A stretch of 64,000 nucleotides of DNA, taken from assembly GCF_016804325.1 (NCBI RefSeq), contig NZ_CP043627.1:6159501-6223500 (forward strand), read 5' to 3'. Of this stretch, positions 55,702-64,000 are shown piece by piece (the first letter of the stretch is position 1; each line of letters starts with the position of its first letter). The notes under the pieces are model-generated. The model ran no database searches. It was not told the DNA's origin and worked only from the letters and a program-made list of their open reading frames with translations. The position numbers and the translations under genes are program-made. Origin of the DNA: Methylobacterium aquaticum (GTDB lineage: Bacteria > Pseudomonadota > Alphaproteobacteria > Rhizobiales > Beijerinckiaceae).

Positions 55702-56057
55702 CTCTCGGGTCGCCTGATCCCCTCCCGGCACGATTCACGATGAGCCCGAGCAAGCCCGCTACGCCCACCTTTTCCCCTGACGCCTATGGGGCGACCGACT
55801 TCGCCAAGGTCGACGCCCACATCATCACGGCCGAGGACTACGACGAACTGCCTGAACTCACCGAAGCGGATCTCGAGGCGGCCGACATCGATCGGGGTGC
55901 GACCCTGATCCGCCGCGGACGGGGCCGACCTCCCGTGACCCGGACCAAGAAGCTCGTCACGCTGCGCCTGGATCCCGACGTCGTCGAGCGCTGGAGGGCG
56001 AGCGGTCCGGGCTGGCAGACCCGGATGAATGCGGTGCTGCGCAGGGCGATGCCGTAG
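55698..56057 (+). CDS. BrnA-like antitoxin family protein
   Basis: This 119-residue protein ends in the ribbon-helix-helix pattern of the BrnA antitoxin family: KKLVTLRLDPDVVERWRASG followed by PGWQTRMNAVLRRAM. The N-terminal part contains an acidic stretch (EDYDELPELTEADLEAADID), as in other BrnA-like proteins. The usual toxin partner BrnT is missing; the gene is coupled to the HicA-like gene by an ATGA overlap. An ATG at 55740 is an alternative start. Confidence 0.8.
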   Translation: MTLGSPDPLPARFTMSPSKPATPTFSPDAYGATDFAKVDAHIITAEDYDELPELTEADLEAADIDRGATLIRRGRGRPPVTRTKKLVTLRLDPDVVERWRASGPGWQTRMNAVLRRAMP

Positions 56058-56186
56058 GCCCCGGCACGGCGCGGCGCCGCATCGCCGACCCCGGTGGATT
56101 GCATCGTTCGCGCTGCGAGTTAGAGCCTAGAATGACGGCCCTGGCGGCATCAGCCCGGTCCCAGGACCGCCCGGAGAGGATTCCCG

Positions 56187-58019
56187 ATGAGCGTCGCCAA
56201 ACCCGATCCCTTCACCACCCGCCCGGAGATCGACGGCACCTTCGGGGTTGTGGCCTCGACGCACTGGATCGCCACCGCGGTCGGCATGGGCGTGCTGGAG
56301 CGGGGCGGCAACGCCTTCGACGCAGGCGTGGCCACCGCCTTCGTGCTCCAGGTGGTCGAGCCGCACCTCAACGGGCCGGGCGGCGACGTGCCGGTGATCC
56401 TGCACGATGTCCGGGTCGGCCACCCGCAGGTGGTGTGCGGCCAGGGCCCGGCGCCGCAGGCCGCCACCATCGCGCATCTGCGCGACGATCTAGGCCTAGA
56501 TCTCGTGCCGGGGACCGGGCTGCTCGCTCCTTGCGTGCCCGGCACCTTCGACGCCTACATGCTGATCCTGCGCGACCACGGCACCTGGCGCCTCGCCGAC
56601 GTGCTGGAGGCGGCGATCTCTTATGCCCGCGACGGCTTCCCGCTGGTCGAGCGGGTCTCGGCCACCATCGCCACCGTCGAGGGGCTGTTCCGCGAGCACT
56701 GGCCGAGCTCGGCGGCGACCTACCTCAAGGATGGCGGCGTGCCCGCCCCAGGCAGCCTATTCACCAATCCGGTGCTGGCCGAGACCTATGGCCGCATCGT
56801 GCGCGAGGCGGCCGGCGGCTCGCGCGAGCAGGAGATCGAGCGCGCCCGCCGGATCTGGTCGCAGGGCTTCGTCGCCGAGGCGATCGACGCGTTCTGCCGC
56901 GGTGAGCCGATGATGGACGTGACCGGCACGCCCCATCGCGGCCTCCTGACCGGCGCCGACATGGCGTCCTGGCAGGCGAGCGTCGAGGCGCCGATCTCCT
57001 ACGATTATGGCCGCTACACCGTGCTGAAGGCCGGTCCGTGGACGCAGGGGCTCGCGACCCTGCAGCAGCTCGCCCTCTTGAAGGGCTTCGACCTCGATGC
57101 CCTCGATCCGGCGGGGCCCGACTTCATCCACCTCCAGGTCGAATGCGCCAAGCTGGCATTCGCCGACCGCGACACGTTCTACGGCGATCCCGCCTTCGTC
57201 GACGTGCCGGTCGAGACGCTTCTGTCGGATGGCTACAATGCCGAGCGCCGCCGGCTCGTCGGCGACACGGCCTCCCTGGAGCAGCGGCCGGGCACGATCC
57301 CGGGCTTCGGCAAGGCCCTCGACGCCCGGGTGAGCGAGGGCGCGCGCACGGCGGTCGGCTCGTCCGGGGCGGGCGAGCCGACGGTGGGCAAGATCGAGGC
57401 GACCGTCCCGCCGGACGATGCCCGCGCCGGCGTGGTGCGGGGCGACACGGTGCATTTCGACATCATCGACCGGCACGGCAACATGATCGCCGCCACGCCC
57501 TCGGGCGGCTGGCTGCAATCCTCGCCGGTGATCCCGTCGCTCGGCTTCTGCCTCGGCACCCGGGCGCAGATGTTCGTGCTCGACGACAGCCATCCGGCAG
57601 CGCTCGCCCCCGGCAGGCGGCCGCGCTCGACGCTCTCGCCGACGATGGCGCTTCGCGACGGCAAACCCTACCTCGCCTGGGGCTCGCCCGGCGGCGACCA
57701 GCAGGACCAGTGGATCCCGCAATTCTTCCTGCGCCACGTCCATGCCGGCATGAACCTGCAGGCGGCGATCGACGCGCCGGCCTGGCACACCGAGCACTTC
57801 CCGTCCTCGTTCTGGCCGCGCACGGCCCGGCCGGGCGTGGTGGTGGTGGAGAACCGGATCAGCCCGGCGACGATCGCCGAGCTGCGCCGGCGCGGGCATC
57901 TCGTCGAGGTCGGACCGGACTGGTCGGAGGGGCGGCTCACGGCGGCGAGCCGGCACGGACGGCGCCTCCGGGCCGCCGCCAATCCCCGCGGCATGCAGGG
58001 CTACGCCGCGGGGCGGTAG
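56187..58019 (+). CDS. Gamma-glutamyltransferase family protein
   Basis: This 610-residue protein is an N-terminal-nucleophile hydrolase. It should be cleaved before Thr421 (RGDTVHFDIIDRHGNMIAAT), which becomes the catalytic residue. Other family motifs are THWIATAVGMGVLERGGNAF at the N-terminus and SPGGDQQDQWIPQFF near the end. There is no signal peptide, unlike periplasmic GGT, and similar proteins are often annotated as acylases or oxamate-type hydrolases. The substrate is not clear. A GGAGAGG site precedes the ATG. Confidence 0.88.
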   Translation: MSVAKPDPFTTRPEIDGTFGVVASTHWIATAVGMGVLERGGNAFDAGVATAFVLQVVEPHLNGPGGDVPVILHDVRVGHPQVVCGQGPAPQAATIAHLRDDLGLDLVPGTGLLAPCVPGTFDAYMLILRDHGTWRLADVLEAAISYARDGFPLVERVSATIATVEGLFREHWPSSAATYLKDGGVPAPGSLFTNPVLAETYGRIVREAAGGSREQEIERARRIWSQGFVAEAIDAFCRGEPMMDVTGTPHRGLLTGADMASWQASVEAPISYDYGRYTVLKAGPWTQGLATLQQLALLKGFDLDALDPAGPDFIHLQVECAKLAFADRDTFYGDPAFVDVPVETLLSDGYNAERRRLVGDTASLEQRPGTIPGFGKALDARVSEGARTAVGSSGAGEPTVGKIEATVPPDDARAGVVRGDTVHFDIIDRHGNMIAATPSGGWLQSSPVIPSLGFCLGTRAQMFVLDDSHPAALAPGRRPRSTLSPTMALRDGKPYLAWGSPGGDQQDQWIPQFFLRHVHAGMNLQAAIDAPAWHTEHFPSSFWPRTARPGVVVVENRISPATIAELRRRGHLVEVGPDWSEGRLTAASRHGRRLRAAANPRGMQGYAAGR

Positions 58020-58025
58020 CGTTCG

Positions 58026-58235
58026 CTACATCATCGTCGGGTTGGCGGGGCCGGTCGGGGAAGGGTCGGGGGTGATCGCCGGCGAGTTGCCGGGATCGTT
58101 CACCGGAATCTCGACCGGCCTTTCGCCGGGGGCCTCGCTCGGCACGTCGGGGGCACCGGGGCTCGGCGTATCCGGGCCGGGAGTGGGCGGCACGGGATCG
58201 TAGGGCTGGTCCGGGATCGGGCCGGGATTCGACAT
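58026..58235 (-). CDS. Small proline-rich protein of unknown function
   Basis: This 69-residue protein (MSNPGPIPDQPYDPVPPTPG at its start) is about one third proline, acidic and without hydrophobic segments, so it is likely disordered. A GAGGAG site before the ATG and a position between two genes argue that it is real. It lies downstream of the chemoreceptor on the same strand. Confidence 0.6.
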   Translation of the reverse strand: MSNPGPIPDQPYDPVPPTPGPDTPSPGAPDVPSEAPGERPVEIPVNDPGNSPAITPDPSPTGPANPTMM

Positions 58236-58324
58236 CGGGCGCTCCTCTTCGCGTCGAAGCGAAACCGGGGCAGGAGGCCCCGGTTCCACGCCCCGATCCC
58301 GCTCGTGCCGGATCGGGCGGGGGG

Positions 58325-60169
58325 TCAGCCGACCATGCGCCGCGAGGCTTCCCGCACCTGCCGGGCGGAGTGATCGACCTCCTGGGTGTGGCTCGCGATC
58401 AGCGTGACGTTGCGGCTGATCTCGCCGACCGCCTGGGTCATCGCCTGCATGTTGGCCGACATCTCCTGGGCGACGACGCTCTGCTCCTCGATCGCCGCCG
58501 AGATCGCCGAGGAGATCTCGTTCACCTGCCCCACCGTGGCGCCGATGCCCGCGATGGCCGCGGCGGCCTCGCTCGCGGCCGACCGGGTCTCGGCGATCTG
58601 GCGGCTGATGCTCTCGGTCGCCTTGGCGGTCTGCGTCGCCAGGTCCTTCACCTCGGCGGCGACGACCGCGAAGCCCCGGCCGGCCTGGCCGGCGCGGGCC
58701 GCCTCGATGGTGGCGTTGAGGGCCAGCAGGTTGGTCTGGCTGGCGATCTTGTCGATCGTCTCGACGACGGCGCCGATCCGCTGGGCGGCCGAGGCCAGGT
58801 CGGCCACCACCGTCGAGGTCGCGTTCGCCTGATCGACGGCCCGCAGGGTCACCTCGAGGGCCCGGCCGACCTGCTGGCTGATCTCGCCGACCGAGGTCGC
58901 CAGCTCCTCGGAGCCGGCCGCGACGTTCTGGGTATTGCCCGAAGCCTGCTCGGCGGCGCTCGCGGCGGCGACGGCCTGCTGGGAGGCCTGCGAGATCGAC
59001 GAGGCCATGCCGTCGAGGTCGCCGTCGATGGCGCGCTGGAGCTCGACCCGCCGCAGCCGCTCCTCGACCGCCCGGGTGATGTCGGTCGCGAACTTGGCCA
59101 CCTTGGTGACCCGGCCCGAGGCGTCGCGCACCGGGTTGTAGGTCGCCTGGATCCAGATCTCGCGGCCGCCCTTGCCGAAGCGGCGATACTCGGCCTGCTG
59201 GAACTCGCCGCGTCGCATCGCCTCCCAGAAGGCGCGGTAGGCGTCCGAACCCCGCTCGGCCGCATCGACGAACATCCCGTGATGCCGGCCGCGCACCTCG
59301 TCGAGGCTGTAGCCGACGAGGGCGAGGAAGTTCTCGTTGGCGGTGATGACCGTCCCGTCGAGCTCGAACTCGATGATGCCCTGCGAGCGGTCGAGGGCCG
59401 TCATCTTGCCCTCGAAATCGGCGGTGCGCCGCTTCTGCTCGGTGATGTCGGTGGCGAACTTCACCACCTTGACCACCCGGCCGGAGGTGTCGCGGATCGG
59501 GTTGTAGGTCGCCTGGATCCAGATCTCGCGGCCGCCCTTGCCGAGGCGCCGGTACTCGGCCTGCTGGAACTCGCCCCGCCGCAGCGCCTCCCAGAAGGCA
59601 TGGTAGGCGTCCGAACCCCGCTCGCCCGCCTCCAAGAACACCCCGTGGTGCTTGCCGCGCACCTCGTCGAGGCCGTAGCCGACGAGGGCCAGGAAGTTCT
59701 CGTTGGCGGTGACGATCGTCCCGTCGAGGGCGAACTCGATGATGCCCTGCGAGCGGTCGAGGGCCTTGAGCGTCTCCTCGCACGCCATCGCGCGGATCTT
59801 CCGATCGGTGATGTCGGAGACGGCGGCGATGACGCCGCTGGGCTTGCCGGCCCGGTTCGCGATCGGGCCGTAGGCTGCCTGGATCCAGACCTCGCGCCCG
59901 CCCTTGCCGATGCGCCGCTGCTCGCACTGCTGGGGCTCGCCGCGCCGCAATGCCTCCCAGAACCGTGCATAGGCGGGACTCTCGCGCTCGGCGTGGTCGA
60001 GGAGGAGGGAATGATGCCGCCCGAGCAGCTCCTCCAGCCCGTACCCCATGACGGACAGGAAACGGCTGTTGGCTGCGGTGATCTTTCCGTCGAGATCGAG
60101 TTCGAGGATCGCCTGCGCCGCCTCGACGGCGTTCATGTGCGATTTCGCCTTGCTGTAGAACACCGACAT
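58325..60169 (-). CDS. Soluble chemoreceptor with three PAS domains
   Basis: This 614-residue methyl-accepting-type protein has no membrane segment. Three tandem PAS domains (about residues 5-125, 127-247 and 249-370; phrases such as [20 protein letters not shown] and [14 protein letters not shown]) precede the MCP signalling domain, whose tip contains [20 protein letters not shown] and [17 protein letters not shown]. It should report an internal redox, light or ligand cue to CheA; the PAS cofactor is unknown. PAS2 and PAS3 are near duplicates offset by 366 bases. Confidence 0.92.
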   Translation of the reverse strand: MSVFYSKAKSHMNAVEAAQAILELDLDGKITAANSRFLSVMGYGLEELLGRHHSLLLDHAERESPAYARFWEALRRGEPQQCEQRRIGKGGREVWIQAAYGPIANRAGKPSGVIAAVSDITDRKIRAMACEETLKALDRSQGIIEFALDGTIVTANENFLALVGYGLDEVRGKHHGVFLEAGERGSDAYHAFWEALRRGEFQQAEYRRLGKGGREIWIQATYNPIRDTSGRVVKVVKFATDITEQKRRTADFEGKMTALDRSQGIIEFELDGTVITANENFLALVGYSLDEVRGRHHGMFVDAAERGSDAYRAFWEAMRRGEFQQAEYRRFGKGGREIWIQATYNPVRDASGRVTKVAKFATDITRAVEERLRRVELQRAIDGDLDGMASSISQASQQAVAAASAAEQASGNTQNVAAGSEELATSVGEISQQVGRALEVTLRAVDQANATSTVVADLASAAQRIGAVVETIDKIASQTNLLALNATIEAARAGQAGRGFAVVAAEVKDLATQTAKATESISRQIAETRSAASEAAAAIAGIGATVGQVNEISSAISAAIEEQSVVAQEMSANMQAMTQAVGEISRNVTLIASHTQEVDHSARQVREASRRMVG

Positions 60170-60564
60170 GATCGTTCCGCTTTTATCGATATGTCACCAC
60201 TTGCGAGCGAACCGCCCAGGCCGGTGGCGTGATATCGGTGTCATAGAGCGCACGCCGGCATCAACGTCCTAGGAATATCGATAAAAGTTGCGGATACCGC
60301 TAAGGCACTTGGACAGCATGGTCCGGCCCGGCGCCCATGTCGGGCGGCGCTCATGCGTATTCCCGCCCGGCGGACGGACACGCCGAGGGGAAGGCGGAGG
60401 ATCCGGGTCCCGGCAGCCCCCACCTTGGGACGAGACGGCGTCGTGGAACGATCCACAGCGGAGTGAGGGCCCGTTCATCGGGAAGCCCCTTGATCCGGGT
60501 CGCATCCCGGCGGCCGGCCTCGCCGCGGCACGCCCCGGCCCGGCCGTTTTCCGGCCCGCTCGAA
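60170..60564. other. Intergenic region upstream of the chemoreceptor
   Basis: About 400 bases with no gene I can support. It contains the chemoreceptor promoter region near 60180-60300, where ATCGATAAAAG occurs in inverted orientation on both sides (60185-60192 and 60278-60288 region). The rest is GC-rich filler. Confidence 0.4.
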
Positions 60565-60613
60565 GAAACGGCCTCCCCGATCCCGGGCAGGCCGGGATCG
60601 GGGAGGCCGTTTC
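60565..60613 (-). terminator. Long perfect hairpin after the PHA-system gene
   Basis: A perfect 21-bp inverted repeat (60565-60585 with 60593-60613) with a seven-base loop ends, on the minus strand, in GTTTCTTC. It lies 75 bases past the stop at 60688 and probably ends that transcript. Confidence 0.75.
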
Positions 60614-60687
60614 GCCGCGACCGTCCGATAGCCGGACCGCGACCGGGCGCGGCGCCGGCACACGCTCCGCCTGCGGCGCGGACCCGT

Positions 60688-61002
60688 CTATTGCTTGGTG
60701 AGGAGCTTGGTGCCGTTCTGGCTGACGATCTGCTGGATCTTGTGGGCGAAGATCGAGAGCAGGAGCGGCATCCGCACCTCGACCCGCACCGCGTCGTCCT
60801 CGACGTCGATGTCGCCGTCGACGCGCTGGTTCATGGCGGCGACGAGGAACGAGAGCCGGTCGCCGGTCCAGGTCGCGTCGGCCATGCTGAGACCCGCCTT
60901 CTGCAGCATCTCCTTGGCCTGGCCGATCCCGTTCTCGAGCCGGCGGCGGGCCTCGGCCCGGCCGAGCTGGTGGGGAATCACGACAACCAGGGGCTTTGCC
61001 AT
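60688..61002 (-). CDS. Polyhydroxyalkanoic acid system family protein
   Basis: This 104-residue cytoplasmic protein matches the PHA_gran_rgn family: PLVVVIPHQLGRAEARRRLE followed by an amphipathic central part (TWTGDRLSFLVAA) and VEVRMPLLLSIFAHKIQQIV. Relatives are associated with polyhydroxyalkanoate granules, but their mechanism is not settled. The ATG at 61002 is chosen because similarity starts there; an in-frame start at 61023 adds seven residues. Confidence 0.8.
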   Translation of the reverse strand: MAKPLVVVIPHQLGRAEARRRLENGIGQAKEMLQKAGLSMADATWTGDRLSFLVAAMNQRVDGDIDVEDDAVRVEVRMPLLLSIFAHKIQQIVSQNGTKLLTKQ

Positions 61003-61075
61003 CACATCACGCTCCGCTCGCACGATGAGCCTGATGTGGGGAGGCGCTCCGCAACGGCAACGCCGACGGGGCGGA

Positions 61076-61459
61076 TCAGTCCACCACCGCCACGGCGACG
61101 CGGGCGACGCCGTTCATGCCGATCGCCCGGCCCGCCCCGCGGGCGAGATCGATGATGCGGCCATGGGCGAAGGGCCCGCGGTCGTTGATCCGCACCACCA
61201 CCGAGCGGCCGTTGGACTGGTTGGTCACCCGCACCCGGGTGCCGAAGGGCAGGCTGCGATGCGCCGCGGTGAGGCCGTTGGGGTTGAAGCGCTCGCCGCT
61301 CGCGGTGCGGTGGCCGGACGCGTACCAGGAGGCCTTGCCGCTCTGGGCCTGGGCCGTCGACACCCCCGCGAGGCTCGAAAATCCGGCGAGGGCGACACCC
61401 CCCGCGAGAGCCACGATGCGGGCCGCGTTCGACCGACGCGCAGGCTGGGCGCTGTTCAT
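61076..61459 (-). CDS. rlpA: RlpA-like septal ring lytic transglycosylase
   Basis: This 127-residue protein has a signal peptide (residues 1-38, ending AQAQ) and a double-psi beta-barrel domain with the RlpA pattern [38 protein letters not shown] and [20 protein letters not shown]. RlpA acts on denuded peptidoglycan at the division septum. It lacks the SPOR domain found in the larger RlpA proteins. The ATG at 61459 follows AAGGA. Confidence 0.88.
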   Translation of the reverse strand: MNSAQPARRSNAARIVALAGGVALAGFSSLAGVSTAQAQSGKASWYASGHRTASGERFNPNGLTAAHRSLPFGTRVRVTNQSNGRSVVVRINDRGPFAHGRIIDLARGAGRAIGMNGVARVAVAVVD

Positions 61460-61738
61460 TCCACTGTCCTTGGTGGTTGCTGATGACCGCGTCAATCGAG
61501 ACCAAACAGGACGAAAATATGACCGCCCGATTTGCGGCGGATGGCGCCGCATTTTCGGCCGAAACCTTGCGGATCGTTAAGTTTTGGCTTTTCAAGTCAT
61601 GGATGAACGTGAAGTCTTATTGGTGACTTGCCGGGCCGGACGGCGTCACTCGGGTTTTCAGCATTCGGAAGATGCGGGGCCGGGGCGGTGGGAGCGGCTC
61701 CGGCGGCGCCGAGGCGCCCCGTCGGGCGGGGCTGGCCG

Positions 61739-62048
61739 AGGAAAAGAATGGCGCGGGCTTCCCCTCTCCCCGCGGGCGGCAGGGCTGTCCGGGGAAAAGA
61801 AGAGGCGCGGGAGATCCCCCTCTCCCCGCGGGCGGGGAGAGGACTTCATCGACCTTGTCGTCGATGAAGTGAGCGGAGGCGAAAGCCGGAGCGAGGGTGA
61901 GGGGGAGGTTCCGGAAGAGCCTCGTCCTGAGACACCCCCTCACCCTCGCGGCGAACCTGCGGTTCGCTGCTCCCTTCACCCCCGACGAGGGGGGTGAAGG
62001 CCTCTCCCCGCCCGCGGGGAGAGGGGCAAACCCGCGCCATTCTTTCCT
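61739..62048. repeat. Large nested palindromic repeat, copy 2 (about 310 bp)
   Basis: The outermost arms (about 61739-61766 and 62022-62048, GAATGGCGCGGG and complement) enclose a perfect 24-bp pair (61819-61842 with 62001-62024) identical to that at 19487-19680. Inside are a hairpin at 61844-61869 and the pair GAGGGTGAGGGGG / CCCCCTCACCCTC. Copy 2 is longer than copy 1 because a partly duplicated left end precedes it. It lies between rlpA and ccrM. Confidence 0.88.
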
Positions 62049-62221
62049 TGAGCAGCCCCATCCGAATGGCCGGTCCCGGCCTACGACGACGAAGCCGCGC
62101 CACCGGCACATCAGTATCGCTTCATTAACGAATGAGCCCGCGCATCCGACGACTAGGCAAGAAGTGCAGCCCCATTTCGAGACGCAATTCGTACGTGCGG
62201 GAAACGTGACCTTTACCGTAG

Positions 62222-63454
<1,233 letters not shown>

Positions 63455-63472
63455 CGAGGGACGACCGTGATT

Positions 63473-63498
63473 CGCCCGTGGTCCTTCGGCCACGGGCG
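63473..63498 (+). terminator. Hairpin after ccrM
   Basis: A 9-bp stem (63473-63481 with 63490-63498) with an eight-base loop, extended outward by GACGAC/GTCGTC after small bulges. It starts 19 bases after the ccrM stop but has only a weak U-tract. Confidence 0.5.
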
Positions 63499-63611
63499 TG
63501 TCGTCCGTTAACGAACGCGAAACACTGCGCTTGCCGACTGACCCTGCGTCAGACACGTCACGCTCATCCGCGACCGCGCAGAGCGGCGCGAGGAGCGGGA
63601 GGGGTCCGGCA

Positions 63612-64000
63612 ATGGGTCGATGGTCGTGGGTGCTTGCCGTGCTGGCGAGCCTGTGCGTGGCGGCATGCAACACCGTCGCCCCCAACCGGCTCTCGGTGGC
63701 CGATACGGCGCAGTTGCGCTTCGTCGGCGTCGAGGTTCGGACCGGTGGCGCCGCCGTCAACTGGACCGACGCCGAGGATGCCTACCTCAAGAGCCGGAAC
63801 CTGTCGCTGACCGACCCGACCCTGCTGCGGACGCCGGAGGCCGCGGCCTATATCCGGGGCATGGCGGGACAGCGCCTCAAGGCGGCGGTCGAGCGGGCGC
63901 TGGCCTCCCGGCCCGAGGGCGCGCGTCCGGCCCGCGTCGTGGTCACCCTGATCGCGGCCGACATCCCGTCCGCGGTGCGCCGCGTCATCGCCGGCGGCTC
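63612..64000 (+). CDS. Lipoprotein of unknown function (3' end cut by window)
   Basis: The frame runs from the ATG at 63612, after a GGGAGGGG site, to the end of the window. It has a lipoprotein signal with Cys at residue 19 (LAVLASLCVAAC), then NTVAPNRLSVADTAQLRFVG, repeated VxV strand patterns and a helix (MAGQRLKAAVERALASR). It is likely anchored in the outer membrane. I do not recognise the family from the 129 residues visible. Confidence 0.75.
   Translation, partial: MGRWSWVLAVLASLCVAACNTVAPNRLSVADTAQLRFVGVEVRTGGAAVNWTDAEDAYLKSRNLSLTDPTLLRTPEAAAYIRGMAGQRLKAAVERALASRPEGARPARVVVTLIAADIPSAVRRVIAGG

Overview
The window is a stretch of chromosome from a very GC-rich alphaproteobacterium, most likely Methylobacterium or a close relative (order Hyphomicrobiales). 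Evidence for this is CcrM (GANTC) methyltransferase, the TrcR/DUF1013 cell-cycle regulator, a DUF4170 protein, a Hyphomicrobiales-type porin, PHA-system and EcsC proteins, and several families of GC-rich palindromic repeats. I see no rRNA, tRNA, CRISPR array, prophage or transposase gene.

Layout. 1-4.8 kb (minus): a cut ornithine-cyclodeaminase-like gene, lapA-like, a 25-bp tandem repeat, ihfB, sppA and rpsA. 5.4-12.8 kb (plus): a two-subunit molybdenum hydroxylase (iorAB type), a small secreted protein, an Old Yellow Enzyme, a DUF4170 protein, prs and trcR. 13-25.9 kb (minus): a nitrate assimilation cluster reading nrtA-nrtB-nrtC, a NirB-like flavoprotein, nirA, an Fe-S/ferredoxin-reductase-like CysJ relative, a small XRE regulator, nasA and cysG. 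In front of nrtA lie a sigma-54 promoter and a leader with two A-x-x-G hexaloop hairpins and an overlapping terminator, which is the pattern expected for NasT (ANTAR) antitermination. 26-33 kb: a TPR lipoprotein, leucyl aminopeptidase, EcsC, an AmpG-like permease and a LOV histidine kinase with its receiver. 33.3-35.4 kb: a conspicuously AT-rich patch, then a subtilase and a small protein resembling a free propeptide/inhibitor. 35.5-40.9 kb: mutS and maeB.

41.1-47.1 kb holds the most unusual locus: a TPP riboswitch followed by six tightly coupled genes. They are a LuxE-like carboxylate-activating synthetase, a LuxC-like acyl reductase, a three-part ABC importer with an NMT1/THI5-type binding protein, and a short-chain dehydrogenase. 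I infer a thiamine-controlled uptake and reduction pathway (acid to aldehyde to alcohol), perhaps salvage of an oxidised thiamine moiety.

47-64 kb: an esterase, an OmpA-like gene broken by frameshifts, a porin, Uup-type ABC-F, a coupled DUF4365/HicA-like/BrnA-like trio, a gamma-glutamyltransferase-like enzyme, a soluble chemoreceptor with three PAS domains, a PHA-system protein, RlpA, CcrM and the start of a lipoprotein gene.

Five genes (nasA, the TPR lipoprotein, the OmpA-like gene, its small downstream partner and the 5' end of ccrM) are each repaired by restoring one G or C in a short homopolymer (three times in the OmpA-like gene). This pattern suggests residual sequencing error more than decay, so the labels pseudogene below are provisional.
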